A DNA stretch of 64,000 bases from Lycocorax pyrrhopterus obiensis. Its lineage: Eukaryota; Chordata; Aves; Passeriformes; Paradisaeidae. Positions 50,067-62,144 of the stretch are shown one piece after another. The position numbers were made by a program, and so were the translations under genes. The stretch's first letter is position 1, and each line of letters starts with the position of its first letter. The notes under the pieces are model-generated. The model did no database searches, was not told the DNA's origin, and worked only from the letters and a program-made list of their open reading frames with translations. The stretch is taken from positions 62,259,475 through 62,323,474 of the forward strand of contig JACSVZ010000007.1 in the NCBI GenBank assembly GCA_014706295.1. The letters are read 5' to 3'.

Positions 50067-51455
50067 TCCTCAGCACCGTGTTCTTTTAGATCTGTGTCTG
50101 TGGTTCCTTTCCTCCGTAGCCTGATTTTTCTTTCTTTTTTTTTCCTTGGAAGCACTTTCCCCTAAAAAACCCCAAACCTCTTACTGAAATAAATGTGAAT
50201 TATCCCCCCGCTCCCATCCCCTGGTATTTCCTGGATTCTTCACTTTGTCATAAATAATCATGACTGGTTCTGTGAGCCCATTCCTGGCTTCCCTGGTGAC
50301 ACCAGGATGTATCGCTCTGCTCGGATTCCCTCCAGCTGTGGGTACGGAACCCCCTCGCTCCTCGTTCTCTGCAGAAACACTCACAAGTTCTTCGTTCCTT
50401 CCTAATTAGCCAGACGTCCCTTCTTATTAAAGATTAATTTTTTTAAAGGCAGTCATTATCTCAGCTCTTCCAGGATTATTGATTTATTCTCCTTCCTTTT
50501 TTTATTCATGGATCTACAACTTTCTCCTCATCCATCCAGTGCAGTGCTTTCCCTGCCTCTCCTCCTCCTTTCCCTACGCCCTTCCCGGTCTCCTGCTGCC
50601 CTCAACGCTTTTATCACTCAGTGCCTCTCTCTGGCGTTTATTTTCCTTGGGAATCTCAGTGTGGGCTCCCAAAGGCCACTTCCAAACATCTTCTGAGCTC
50701 CAGGGAGTGGGATTTCCAAAGAGAACTCGGGTTTGTTTGCCTGAGGCCACTTCCAGAGGAGGAAAAGGGGCCTGTGACATTCCTCCTGTGCCCAGTCTCC
50801 TCCCTGCCTCAGGCAGGGCTTCTGTTTATTCTTGGTCTAGGAATGAGATGTTTTCCCATCTCTGTAGATCCTGTTCCCTCCGTGTTTTGGAGTCTCTGTA
50901 ATCCAGGTTGGATTTTTGGGTACCTGCAGCACTAAAAGCAATCTGGTTGCTGTCACATTTTGGGATTAATCCCAAATCTAGCCCTTTCCAACCTGGGTGG
51001 TTTGCATCCAGATGTAGGGGCTCGGAGCCCAGTGCCTGGAAGAAGGAGTTAACAGAGCAGAAAAGCTGAATTGCTGTGTTTTTCCTGTGATTTCCTGTGT
51101 TTGGGGTGAGATCTGAGCTTCCTAGGTGTGTTTTCCTGGCAGCATCCACCCAATCCGGCTGTGGTGAGCAGTGCATTCCCAGTGCTCCAGTATCCATGGT
51201 GATGGGAAGGATTTCTAAAGCCCTGCTTTAAAGGGAATGTGAAATCCTGGTCCCTGGACCTTCCCTTTGGTCTCTTGCAGAGAACCCCCAAGGGCAGAGC
51301 AGGACTTAGTGAAGCCCAAGGGGTCTGGCAGTGACCCTGCTCTGCTTTGTCCCCACAGTGAAGCCCCAGTGGGTGACAAGGCAGGAGCAGCTCTGCTCAG
51401 GCAAAGATGTTCCTGGCAGGGAAAAGCTCTTTTTTTTTGGTGACACAGCTTTGGT

Positions 51456-51525
51456 CATAGAAAACTTCAGATTAGGAGGGACCTCTGAGGGCTCGAGTCC
51501 AGCCTTCTGCCCAGAAGCAGCAGGA
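51456..51525 (-). mobile_element. Possible CR1 3' tail of another subfamily
   Basis: 'catagaaaacttcagattagg', 'agggacctctgagggctcga', 'gtccagccttctgccc' resemble a reversed CR1 terminus of a type not otherwise present here. Confidence 0.5.
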
Positions 51526-51550
51526 GTAACTGAAGGAGAGTTTTCCAGAG

Positions 51551-51812
51551 GGATTTGGGTTGGAAGGGACCTTAAAGCTCATCCAGTGCCACCCCTGCCA
51601 TGGGCAGGGACACCTTCCACTGTCCCAGGCTGCTCCAAGCCCCATCCAACCTGGCCTTGGACACTTCCAGGGATCCAGGGGCAGCCACAGCTTCTCTGGG
51701 CACCCTGTGCCAGGGCCTCCCCACCCTCCCAGCCAGGAATTCCTTCCCAATATCCCATCTAACCCTGCCCTCTGGTAGTGTGAATCCATTCCCTGTGTCC
51801 TGTCAGCTCTAC
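51551..51812 (-). mobile_element. CR1 type A 3' fragment
   Basis: 'agggatttgggttggaaggg' to 'gaatccattccctgtgtcct'. Confidence 0.88.
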
Positions 51813-52455
51813 TGCTGAGAGCTCCATGTCTCTCAGGCTGCCTGGAATCTTCCAGAGGCTCCTGGCTGAAAGCACAGATCCGAAGTGGTGCTCTCCAGGG
51901 AGCATTTACTATCCTTCCCATCCTGTTGGAGGGGGAAGAAATGAAGCAGAAAGATCAGGTGATCCATATTTTCCTCCTTCCTCTTCCTTCTGCTGCTGCC
52001 GTGTGAATCCAGCAATCTTATTAAAAGCAGAAAGCATAAAATGAGTGATAATTAGCTGATGTCCTGTTGCTGAGATATTCCAGTGGCTGTGCTGAGCAGG
52101 TGGATAAATCAGCTGGGCAGAGCTGCCGTTTCCTAGAGATGCGAGGGAGAGCTCGGGGAGGCTGCAGGGAATGCTCAGGTCCCTGAAATGCGTTTTGCTG
52201 CTGGCTCTGGGCATCCTCGTTACGCAGAACATCTCGGGAGGTTTAACGCGTCGCTTTTGTGCTCGTCAGGCGCTCGCCGGTGAACACGAGCTTTAAAGCA
52301 CTGGCCAAGAGCAATGTTTAGTGAAACACCAAAGGGGATGTTTTAAGAGAAACCACAACCTCCTAAAAACACGTCAGGGAAGCAGAGGGAGGGGCTCGCT
52401 GTGTACTTGGAGGTCAGGTCAGTGGTGATAGATTTTCCTGAAGAGGTGATGGTGC

Positions 52456-52478
52456 TGGTGGTGGTGGTGGTGGTGGTG
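52456..52478 (+). repeat. (GGT)n microsatellite
   Basis: About seven perfect GGT units. Confidence 0.85.
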
Positions 52479-52717
52479 CACTGGGATTTATTTGGTCAAG
52501 TCGATGGAAGGGCTCAAAGGAGAACACAAAAAACACCCCAAAAAAGGTGCTGGGAGCTGTCCTGGATGTTGGGGAAATTCATGTCAGCCCAGCCTCAGCT
52601 GGAGGGTGGTGGTGGTGTGGGGCTCCCAGGGATGGGGGCGATTGCAAACCATGGTGGAGAGCGGCTGGAAAACGAGACCTCAGGAAAAAGGAGTGAGCTG
52701 GGCATGCACTGAGAGGA

Positions 52718-52750
52718 GAAGAGGAGGCTGAAGAGGAGGCTGAAGAGGAG
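52718..52750 (+). repeat. 12-bp tandem repeat
   Basis: Unit 'gaagaggaggct', two full copies and a partial third. Confidence 0.8.
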
Positions 52751-52849
52751 GATTGGGATGGTCCTCAAGCCTCAAGCAGGCTGGTGGAGGCTTTGTGTTT
52801 CCATGGGTGCAGCAAGAAGTTCGGCACTTCAATCCTAGCAGTGGAAATG

Positions 52850-53216
52850 TGTCGCTGTTGCACCACGAACGGCATGAAGAATAACGACACAAAGTCCAAG
52901 TCCAGGAGCAATAATGGCTTCTTTAATTAATTATAAATCAGTTTATATAACTTGGGTCGCCAGCATGGCATAAGGTCATTGGTCACTGATCATCCACCTC
53001 CTAGAATGATTGGTGGAGGCTACAAAACATTCATTTGAAAATATTTTCTTCAGTATACCATAACAACCCCGCTGCTGAATAACAGCAGGTGCAAGATAAA
53101 AATTATTTTACAAAGCCTGTAGCAATGTTTTTCATCGTTTCTGTGAGAAACAGAGCTCTCACAAAATGCTGCAGAAAGCTGGAAAATTTCTCTGCTAAAG
53201 CTTTTCAGCATCTACA
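52850..53216 (-). mobile_element. Solo LTR, family 1, copy 3 (older)
   Basis: 367 bp, minus strand TGTAGATGCTGAAAAG to ...CAACAGCGACA. Flanked by gaaatg (52844-52849) and aaaatg (53217-53222), a 6-bp duplication with one mismatch. Clearly related to the copies at 8399 and 15575 ('acgacacaaagtcca', 'ccataacaa') but far more diverged. It preserves the canonical TG...CA ends that those copies have lost at one base. Confidence 0.8.
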
Positions 53217-53417
53217 AAAATGGGGTTAAATTTACCCTTCTCCCACTTTGGGATTGGGAATTTTGGCATATGGGCAATGGCCTAAATAAGTGCTGGTGAC
53301 CCCAAACACCATCTCCTTCCACAGGGATTAGCCAGCATCCCATCAGGAATGGGAAGGATGGCCTGAGGCTGATTTAGATTTGAGCCAAGGATGCAAATAA
53401 CCAAGTGCAGGCTGTAA

Positions 53418-53520
53418 TCATAAAATCGTGGAATGGTTTGGGTTGGAAGTGACCTAAAAAGTCATCTACTCCAACCCCTTCCATGCTGATGCTGTTCCAC
53501 TTCACATCCCAGGCTGCTTT
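53418..53520 (-). mobile_element. CR1 type A 3' tail, diverged
   Basis: 'ataaaatcgtggaatggttt', 'gggttggaagtgacct', 'tccaaccccttccatgctga'. Confidence 0.8.
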
Positions 53521-54307
53521 TCACCGTGGCAGATGGTTAAGAGAAGCAGCCAAAAGGAACACACAGAGAATTCCACATTTTGTACTTTTGTAGGACTTTG
53601 GATGTGCCCGAGGTAAGATCTGAGTGGGAGAGGAGAGGCCTTTTGTTTGGCTCCTTCCTTCCCTTGGGAAAGGCAGGCAAGTTTTTGGGTACAGCAGCCC
53701 ATCCTTGGAGGCTGCAGCACCGAGGATTCATTAGGAAATGCCAGGAGATGAGTGCAAGGCCACTTTGTGAGGTTGCTGGAGGATGTTTGTGCTTCCTCCT
53801 GTCCAAGGGAAGCTCTGTGTATCCACAGCCGAAGGGAATGAGATGCCATCTCCCATCTGCGCCTTTGGAAACCTCCCTGGAGCTAAATCCATGAGTAAAT
53901 TGTGTAAAGTCTCAGTTCTGGGCAGCAGCCAAAGAGGCAGAGGGCTGTGAAATGAGGAGCTGCTGCTCAGGGGCTGGGCTGGGATCTCGGAGAGCCGTGG
54001 TTTGGATGGCCAGGGACATCCTGCACAGGGGTGCTGTGGCTGTGGGACCTGCCTGGTGACAGCCAGGACATCAGCCACCGTCTCCTGCTGCCTGGAAGGT
54101 GGGCTTTGCCTTTGTGGGAAGCACCTGAGGCCTCTTTAGACTGAGTGCCCACCTCACTGCCCCAGAGCTGGCACTGGGAGAGGTGCCCAGTGTCACACTG
54201 GTCACCTGTGGCAGAGCAGGGATGGATTCCAGACCTCCTGGATGCCACGTCAGGGCCGGGTTCAGGAGGAAGGGGCTTCACTGAGCTGCCCTCTGTGGAG
54301 GGACTTC

Positions 54308-54695
54308 ACAGAATCCCAGAATGTTTAGGTTGGAAGGGATCTTAAAGCCCATCCCGTTCCACCTCCTGCCATGGGCAGGGACACCTTCCACTATCCCAGG
54401 CTGCTCCAAGCCCCATCCAGCCTGGCCTTGGACACTTCCAGGGATCCAGGGGCAGCCACAGCTTCTCTGGGCACCCTGGGCCAGGGCCTCACCTCCCTCA
54501 CAGGGAAGAATTTCTTCCATGTATCAAACCTAAATCTCCCCCTTTTCAACTTAAATCCATTCCCTGTGTCCTGTCCCTCCATCTCTTGTCTCAAATCCCT
54601 CTCCAGCTCTCTTGGAGCCCTTTTAGGAACTGGAAGAGGCTCTGAGGTCTCCCTGGAGCCTTCTCCAGGCTGAACACCCCAACTCTCCCAGCCTT
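54308..54695 (-). mobile_element. CR1 type A fragment
   Basis: 'cacagaatcccagaatgttt' to 'aacaccccaactctcccagc'. Includes 'accttctccaggctgaac', lost or altered in many other copies. Confidence 0.89.
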
Positions 54696-54739
54696 GATGG
54701 TCACCACCCGGCCAGTCCCAGCCATGAGATGTGTTCCTT

Positions 54740-54910
54740 TCCCTTACTGCCTCGGTGACTGCTCAGAACTGCAGAATCCAATACAATTTGCATTTCTAGG
54801 CAATTAAATGTCAAAGCAAAGTCAAGATGCTGGCGAGCTGTCAAGGCTGTTTATGGCTGTGCCTGACTCCAGCACCCAGATGGTAATTAAAGGCTGTAGG
54901 ACAAGACAAA
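54740..54910. other. Repeat-free stretch with octamer motif, candidate element
   Basis: ATTTGCAT (54786-54793) is a perfect POU/octamer site, near 'ggcaattaaatgtcaaagc' and 'gatggtaattaaaggctg'. Unique sequence in the TRIM9 intron. Confidence 0.3.
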
Positions 54911-55592
54911 AGGATGGTCAATACACTCCCTGCAGGATGAGGAGTTGCCCCACAGGGCTCTTAGCCCTGGGTTAGGGCCAGGACTGGAAAAAAAATCATT
55001 GTTTATGCAGTTAATCAGGTTTAAATTTAACTCCAAACAATGTAATGAGATTTAAAGACTTAATGCAGTAATGGGATGGGAGAGCTGAAGTGTGAGTAAC
55101 CACCGGAGCGGGGAGGCACTAATGGGATTGGAGGCAGATGGAGCGGAGTTTTAAGGCAGAAAGCGCCAGATCTGCAGTGTGCACGTTCCTGGGTGCCTGG
55201 ACCACAAGCACTGCCTGGACGGAGGTGGAGGAGAAGACACTGGGCACTCCCATGCAGTGGTGACCACATCTGTGCGTTCCCGTGCTCATTCTGCCCCAAA
55301 ACATGGGTGTGCCCATCCCCCGACAGCCTCGTGGCCTTGTTTTGTCCCCAGCACCTTTCTCCTGTACAGGACACAGATCTTGACCCCTGAGATCATAACC
55401 TAAGTCTTTGCTTCCATGTTTTTTTCACCCACCATGGAGAAAAACGGGGTCTGAGGAGGCAGTGTTTGCCTGCTGGGACTTCCCTCACCGCTGACAGCAA
55501 CGGCCTCTGGGTTTTTTGAGTAAAAAGATGCAGCACTGGTTTGTGTCCTTCAAACCCAGCAGGACCCAGCCCTTTCCCTAGCACTGACCTGA

Positions 55593-55704
55593 TTGGAAGG
55601 GTTTGGGTTGGAAGGGGTTTGGGTTGGAAGGGGTTGAGGTTGGAAGAGGTTGAGGTTGGAAGGGGTTTAGATTGGAAGAGGTTGAGGTTGGAAAGGGTTT
55701 AAAG
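55593..55704 (+). repeat. 16-bp minisatellite, seven units
   Basis: Units such as TTGGAAGGGGTTTGGG and TTGGAAGAGGTTGAGG, seven in tandem. The unit resembles the reversed CR1 terminus 'ggtttgggttggaagg', so the array may have grown from a CR1 3' end. Confidence 0.88.
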
Positions 55705-56148
55705 CTCCGTGACCTTTTCTGGCAGTCGTTCCCCCGGTGCTCGTTTGTTCTGCATAAATAGGAGCATTTCACAGCAATCCCTGAGGAGCTCATTTTCTTC
55801 TGGATGAACTCAAACCCTCTGGCATTCCTTGGACCTGAAGGAGAAGGGAGGTCAAGTGAAGCAGTGGTTTTTTAGGGAGATGACAGCAGGTTGCTAAGGA
55901 AGAGAGAGGGGTTTGCTGCCTCTGGGATATAATTAAGGATGGCCATGACACCATCAGTGTTTCACATCCTACTTCTCATGTCATGGGAATCCTTGGGAAG
56001 AGCTGAGATGCTTGACCATGGCTCAGTGTTCCCTGAGCATTGTGTGGGAGTCTGCTTTGGTGTTTGTCGTGGAGAGAGGCTGCTCTGTCTCTAAAGCTTT
56101 TTTTCTTTCCCTAAATTCTAAACCTGGTGGGAATTCATAGCAAGAAGC

Positions 56149-56560
56149 ACAGAATGGTTTGGATTGGAAGAGATCTTCAAGCCCATCTCATTCCAACCTT
56201 CTGCTCACGGGCAGGGACACCTTCCACTAACCCAAGCTGCTCCAAGCCCTGTCCAGCCTGGCCTTGGACACTTCCAGGGATCCAGGGGCAGCCACAGCTT
56301 CTCTGGGCACCCTGTGCCAGGGCCTCACCGCCCTCCCAGCCAGGAATTCCTTCCAATATCCCATCCATCCCTGCCCTCTGGCACTGGGAAGCCATTCCCT
56401 GTGTCCTGTCCCTCCATCCCTTGTCCCCAGTCCCTCTCCAGCTCTCCTGGAGCCCCTTTAGGCCCTGGAAGGGGCTCTGAGCTCTCCCTGGAGCCTTTTC
56501 CAGGTGAACACCCCAGCTCTGTCTCCAGAGCAGAGGGCTTCAGCCCTTGGAGCGTCTCTG
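56149..56560 (-). mobile_element. CR1 type A fragment
   Basis: 'acagaatggtttggattgga' to 'cagcccttggagcgtctctg'. 3' terminus intact, 5'-truncated. Confidence 0.9.
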
Positions 56561-56762
56561 TGTCCCTGTGGAAGGATGCAGACACCAAAGGGACACGTGC
56601 CAGCAGGGAAGGGATGGGCAGCTCTGTGTGGGCTGTAACAAGGCTGTGGGAGGAAGCGGGGAGATCCTTTGGCTGGAAAAGGCACAGTGAAGATCCTTCC
56701 CAAGGAACGCGCAGCTCCCTTTACCAGCTGTGCCGAGCCACGTCTGGAGGAGCACCGTGGTG

Positions 56763-56834
56763 GTGGTGGCATTGTCACTGTCCCTCGTGGTGGCATTGTC
56801 ACTGTCCCTCGTGGTGGCATTGTCACTGTCCCTC
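56763..56834 (+). repeat. 24-bp minisatellite, three perfect units
   Basis: Unit GTGGTGGCATTG + TCACTGTCCCTC, repeated exactly three times and followed by 'gtggct'. Twenty-four is a multiple of three, so long spurious frames run through it. Confidence 0.95.
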
Positions 56835-57859
56835 GTGGCTGCACTGAGGCCCAGTGGCTGTCCCGTGGCTGGTGGCGTTTCCGAATCACCCCGCACGCCC
56901 AGGGCTCGTTTGCTGTTCCCAGAGATGAATGAGGCTGGGGACAGGCAGGGGACAGGTCACAGCTGAGCAGTGACTCCTGCAGCTCCCTCCCCTGTGAGGC
57001 TCAGCCCAGCAGTGTCCTGAGCTGCTGGAAATGCTGGGAGCTCTCCTGGATTGGCACTCAGGGCCACATCCCTGGGCTGCTGGGCTGGTTCTTGGCTGGA
57101 GGTGCTTTACAGGCAGAATAAACACGGAGCTGCACCTCCCCTGCTCTCCAGAGGAGCTGAGGACCCTCCATCCTGCACACACTCCTCCTGGATGTGTGGA
57201 AAAGGATGTTTGAGCACTCCTTGCCATTCCCAGCCCTCAGAGGGAGCAAAGCCCTGCCTGGTGAAGGGCAGCCCTGTGGGCACTGTCACTGCAGCCACCA
57301 GGGCTGTTCCATGGGCTCCTGCTCCTCCTGGGCTGCAGTTTGGAGCCCATTTCCCTCACGGCTGGGACAGCACACACCCCTCTGCCCTGGGATGCTCCTC
57401 TGTGTGGGACATTCCCACCAGGCTCCCTCTTCCGACGGCAGCTGCTGCTGGAACTGGGGCAGGGAGGTGAAACGAGCAGAGCTGAACCCATCCAGAGAGA
57501 TCCGGAAACAAGAGAGGGGATGGGAACGTGTCCAGCCTGCTGAGAGCTCCCTGTGCCCTCGTGCCAAGAGAGGAGAATCACAGAGGGGAAGGATGGAGTG
57601 CCCAGTCCTGCTTAGGGATCCTTTGGAAAAAGGGTGGCGGCAGAAATCTGTGGGTGAGAGCAGAGCAGGACACGGTGATCACCCCACAGCTCCTGGGAGA
57701 ACTGGCCTGGATGCAGGTCCTTGGGGATGGGCTGCTCTGGAGTGGCACCACAGAGCTGCACTGACGCTTCCTGCTTGAGATGAGAAAATTTTGGGGTCAA
57801 GCCTGGCTGGAAAGGGTCGTTCTTGGTCAGAAGTGAGGGGAGAGTATAAGTGGCTGTCA

Positions 57860-58183
57860 CCTGAAGGGAGCTACAGGAAAGATGGAGAGGGGATTTTTTT
57901 ATAAGGGTATGGAGTGACAGGACACAGGGAATGGATTCACACAGACAGAGAGTAGGTTTAGATGGGATATTAGGAAAAAATTCCTCCCTGTGAGGGTGGG
58001 GAGGCCCTGGCACAGGGTGCCCAGAGAAGCTGTGGCTGCCCCTGGATCCCTGGCAGTGTCCAAGGCCAGGTTGGACGGGGCTTGGAGCAACCTGGGACAG
58101 TGGAAGGTGTCTCTGCCCATGGCAGGGGTGGAATGGGATGGGATTTAAGGTCCCTTCCAACCCAAACCAGTCTGAGATTCTGT
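57860..58183 (+). mobile_element. CR1 type A fragment
   Basis: 'gtcacctgaagggagctaca' to 'aaaccagtctgagattctgt'. Confidence 0.89.
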
Positions 58184-59212
58184 CGTCACTGGGGCTGCCT
58201 GCTGCCATCAGGCACATCCTAGCAGGTTTCCTTTCCCTGGGAAGGATGAGGGGCAGGACACGTTGCAGACGGACATCCAGGACAAAACACCCAGAAGAAG
58301 AGTCCGTGCTGAAGGGAACCTGCCGAAATTTGGCTTCTTGGTGCCCTGGAAAGCGAGATGCACCTTACCCAGAGCTGCTGGCCTTTGCTCCCCTTGCCAA
58401 CACAGAACCAGCCCTGAGGAAGCAGCCAGGAGAAATCCAGGCAGGTGGGTTATGGGCATGGAGTTACCCACGGGGCTGCTGCACCGCTGCTGAGGAAGTC
58501 AGCGCACAGCAAACATCAAGAGTGATCTTGCTCATTAGTGCCAGCTCATCAAGGCAATGGATCCAGTTACAGTCAGCCTCGGGAAGCAGAGTTCAGCTTC
58601 TGGAGAGGTCAGAAGGAGCTGGCTCATCAAGGAAGATCTCCCCCATCTCAGGCAGCCACGGGAAGAGCATTCCTGTTGTTCTTAAGAAGCAGCAAATTCA
58701 TTGCTGGGCCTTAATTACAGAGAAAGGCCGTTAATGGAGCTGCATTTCCTGAGCAGGCTGCTTAGCAGCTAATCCCCCCCGGCAGCTGATCCCTGCTCCC
58801 TGTGGCATTTTCCCTTCACTCCTAAGCCTCAGAGCCCTGGATTCCCCTCACCACGGAGCAGCAGGCATAAGGGAATAGGTATTAAAGACTCAGCTCGTGT
58901 CCTGAGCTCCAGGGTCAGCTCCAAGTGTTCCCTTTGTTTCCCCAGCGCTGCCCTCTGGGGTACAGAGCTCGTGTCTCCCTCTCAGTCACCCTCCCAGGGT
59001 CCAGCGGTCACCTCTGGCTCAGGTGGCCACTGGGCCACTGGAGTGGCACACACAAGAAATCCCGAGCAGCCACCTCCAGGGACATCCCAGGGCACAGCGG
59101 AGAGGGAGCTGCCTCTACAGGAGGCTGGGAATTAAACAAGGGGCAGTGGAGGAGGCTGAGCAAGGAAACTGGATCAGAAGAACCTGGAGCTGCTGGAGAG
59201 GAGGCACAGAGC

Positions 59213-59556
59213 TGCTCCAAGGGCTGGAGCCAGGCTGGGAGAGCTGGGGGTGTTCACCTGGAGAAGAGAAGGCTCCAGGGAGAGCTCAGAGCCCCTTCCA
59301 GGGCCTAAAGGGGCTCCAGGAGAGCTGGAGAGGGACTGGGGACAAGGGATGGAGGGACAGGACACAGGGAATGGCTTCCCACTGCCACAGGGCAGGGATG
59401 GATGGGATATTGGGAAAAAATTCCTGGCTGGGAGGGTGGTGAGGCCCTGGCCCAGGGTGCCCAGAGAAGCTGTGGCTGCCCCTGGATCCCTGGAAGCATC
59501 CAAGGCCAGGTTGGAGGGGGCTTGGAGCAGCCTGGGATAGTGGAAGGTGTCCCTGT
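59213..59556 (+). mobile_element. CR1 type A fragment, 3' end truncated
   Basis: 'ctgctccaagggctggagcc' to 'gatagtggaaggtgtccctg', then unrelated 'taggctgtacagctgg'. The last 70-80 bp of the element are missing. Confidence 0.88.
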
Positions 59557-60311
59557 AGGCTGTACAGCTGGAGCTGAGTTCCTGGCTGCCACCTTGCCCT
59601 GAGCTATCCCACGAGGAACAATTTATTCCCACCCTGCTTGCATGAACCAGCCCCCAGCAAAGCTGGGGGCCTTCTTGCCAGGGCTCAGATCCCAAAAAAA
59701 GCCAGACTCAACATGGATTTGGAATTCTCTTGTCCTGCATTTCCACCCTGATGTCTGTGTGCAGGCCTGCAGCAGCTCTTCTCAGGGGCACATCCAAATT
59801 CTCTCTCCTAAAACATGGAGAGTGTTGAGCATCCACTCAACAAATCGATATTGGGAGTTTTCAGTTCCTCCCCTTACCTTGTTTGCCCCTCGCTGTACCC
59901 GTGGGAGAGCAGCAGCTCCTGGCTGAGTTTTTCTCAGCATCCCTGTGACAGATCCTGCAGTTCTGTCTGTGCTTTCAAAGGGACCTGTGTCGGGTGTTGG
60001 CAGGGAAAAGCTAAGATCGTTTGCTGTTGAGTGTTAATGAAGCAAACCAGGGATTAATTGGACAAAATCAAAGGGCTGTTGCGAGGTGCTTACATTTCTT
60101 CTCCCTAAAAATCAAAGCTAAGAGTAGATCCTATATCAAAGCAAGGACAGAGAATCTTTAATCCATCCTCACAGTCAGGAGCAGCCCAGGACATTCCATA
60201 ACTCCAGTATTTGTTCAGTCCAAGGACCAGGGACGGCCAAGAAAATCACATGAGTGGTCCACAGTGGATGTCCCTGAGGGCAAAACTGGCCTCTGTCAGC
60301 TTCAGCCAACC

Positions 60312-60371
60312 TGGAAGGTTGGACTTAGTGACCTTGGAGGTCTTTTCCAACCTTTAATGATTCTGTGATTC
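60312..60371 (+). mobile_element. CR1 type B 3' tail
   Basis: 'aggttggacttagtgacctt', 'ggaggtcttttccaaccttt', 'aatgattctgtgattc': the last 60 bp only. Confidence 0.85.
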
Positions 60372-61205
60372 GTCAGGTTGCAAGGAATCATCCTAGAGCT
60401 GCCCTTTTCCAGGGGGATAAGCTAAACCAAGCTTGATCCCACTGCAGGGCGTGAGGTGTGGAAGGTTACTGCAGCTTCATTGGAATCTGATAACTTCATC
60501 TGGTGCCTCCACATTTTTGGAAGGGTGTTATCTCTCAGGCCACTTGGGTTTGTCTCTTCTGCTGGGGAGTTTTGCCTGGTTTGCCCCTCGGAGAAGTGGG
60601 ATCGAAGAGCAGGGATGCTGGAATTTGGGGGTTCTCCTCATCCAGGCCTCTCCCAAATCCTGCTGAGGAAGCACTGCAGGCTGCAGAGCACCAGCTGGCC
60701 TGGCCTGGGAGCCAGGGAATGGCAGGTTCAAGTGAGCACAAGGATTCACAGCAGGAGCAAAACGTTTTGCTGTTCATTTCAGCAGGGACAAAGCAGCGTG
60801 TGACCCGTCCCCTCAGCATCCCACGCACTCCAGCCAGGCCCTCATCCACATGGCTCCTAGCAGGAGGTCTGGAGGCCAGACTTGTTCTTTCACAGCTCTG
60901 ACATAACTATTATATGCCTTTAAATCCATGCCAAGAGAAGAATTGCTGCTTTTGCCCTAAACCTCCTGCTTCCAGCGGCGTCCCCGGTGCAGGCCTCGGC
61001 GGCCAAGTCACAGCGGGTCGTTTTTAAAACATTAAAAGTCTCCTTTCAGGAAGGACCCCCAAAACCTAGGGCTGGTCAGGGTGTGGGGTGAGGGGCTCTG
61101 GGCAGCCAGCTGGGGCTAGGCAAGGACAGATGGGTGACAGACACTGCCAGTGCCGCAGGATTGTCACCGTGAGCGGGCTGAATAAAACACTAAATCCAGC
61201 GTGGC

Positions 61206-61845
61206 TGTGCCGGTTTGGCCAAAATCTAGCAATATATCCTCTGAGAGGAAACCAGGTTACAACCACCCTTCCCCCCACAGGGTTCGGGGAAAAAAAAGAT
61301 ATTTTCCTCGAAGGAAAGTGAATGAGATAAGAACTATTTTATTTAACAAACACACAGGAAAAGGATAATAATGCTAAATAATGAAATGAAATCTCTCGCT
61401 ATAGAGAGAAACCTGGGGAGATTTCAGAGTCCTTCTGCAGGTGTGGTCTCTCTCCTCCTCAGAGCTGGGTCGGTGAGGGGCCACCCCCGGGCCTCGGGGA
61501 GGGAATTCTCCTGATGTGTTCTGATGTTGTTGAACAGTCCAGAAGAGAAGAAGGGAAAAAACCAAAGTCCCAGGAAACAAAGTTCAGCTTTCCGTCTCAC
61601 GCCGGGAAGAGAAGGGGGAAAAAAACCGAAACCGCTGGCTGAAGGAAAGCGAGCAGGGTGCTCCCTCTTGCTCCTGCAGCCAGAGAACGCAGAGCAGTGA
61701 AATCTCTGTGTCCTTGGGAAACTGCTTTGAAAAGTTAGTTTGGTTTTTTTTCCAAGCTCAGTTTAAAGGCACGGAAAAGGCACAAAGTTACTTTTTGGGC
61801 ATAGAGCATGATAGGGGATACACATGATAGAGTCACCCCAAGACA
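61206..61845 (-). mobile_element. Solo LTR, family 3
   Basis: 640 bp, plus strand TGTGCCGGTTTGGCC to ...CCCCAAGACA, flanked by the 5-bp duplication gtggc (61201-61205 and 61846-61850). Minus orientation is inferred from the end TGTCTTGGGGTGACTC, which looks like a U3 start; it is not proven. A 5-bp duplication is usual for ERVL-like or some other retroviral integrases. Confidence 0.72.
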
Positions 61846-62144
61846 GTGGCCCACAGCAAGGCTGGGAGCAGGCAGAGCACCGCGCCTGCCCAGGGCCAGG
61901 GGATCCCACATGGGAGAGGCAGTGAAAGGGTTTTAGTAAGGTCATGCTTGAAAAGAATATATCCTTGTTTTATTTCCAGGCTGGAGCTTTTGAATCAGTT
62001 CTGCCTGCCGAGGGAATACAGGGCCCTTGTGTCTGCCCGAACAAAGCCAGGCCGGGGCCATCTGTGCACCCCAGGGACAGCACGTCGGGGCTGGGGGCTG
62101 CAGCTCTGCCAGCATCACCTCACAGGAGTTTAGGGCATCCTAAG

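Noticed and set aside
56763..56834. CRISPR-like array
   Set aside because: Identical units with no spacers; eukaryotic minisatellite.
56164..56847. 227-codon open frame with a WHCHCPSW repeat
   Set aside because: A CR1 antisense frame joined to the 24-bp minisatellite; not a gene.
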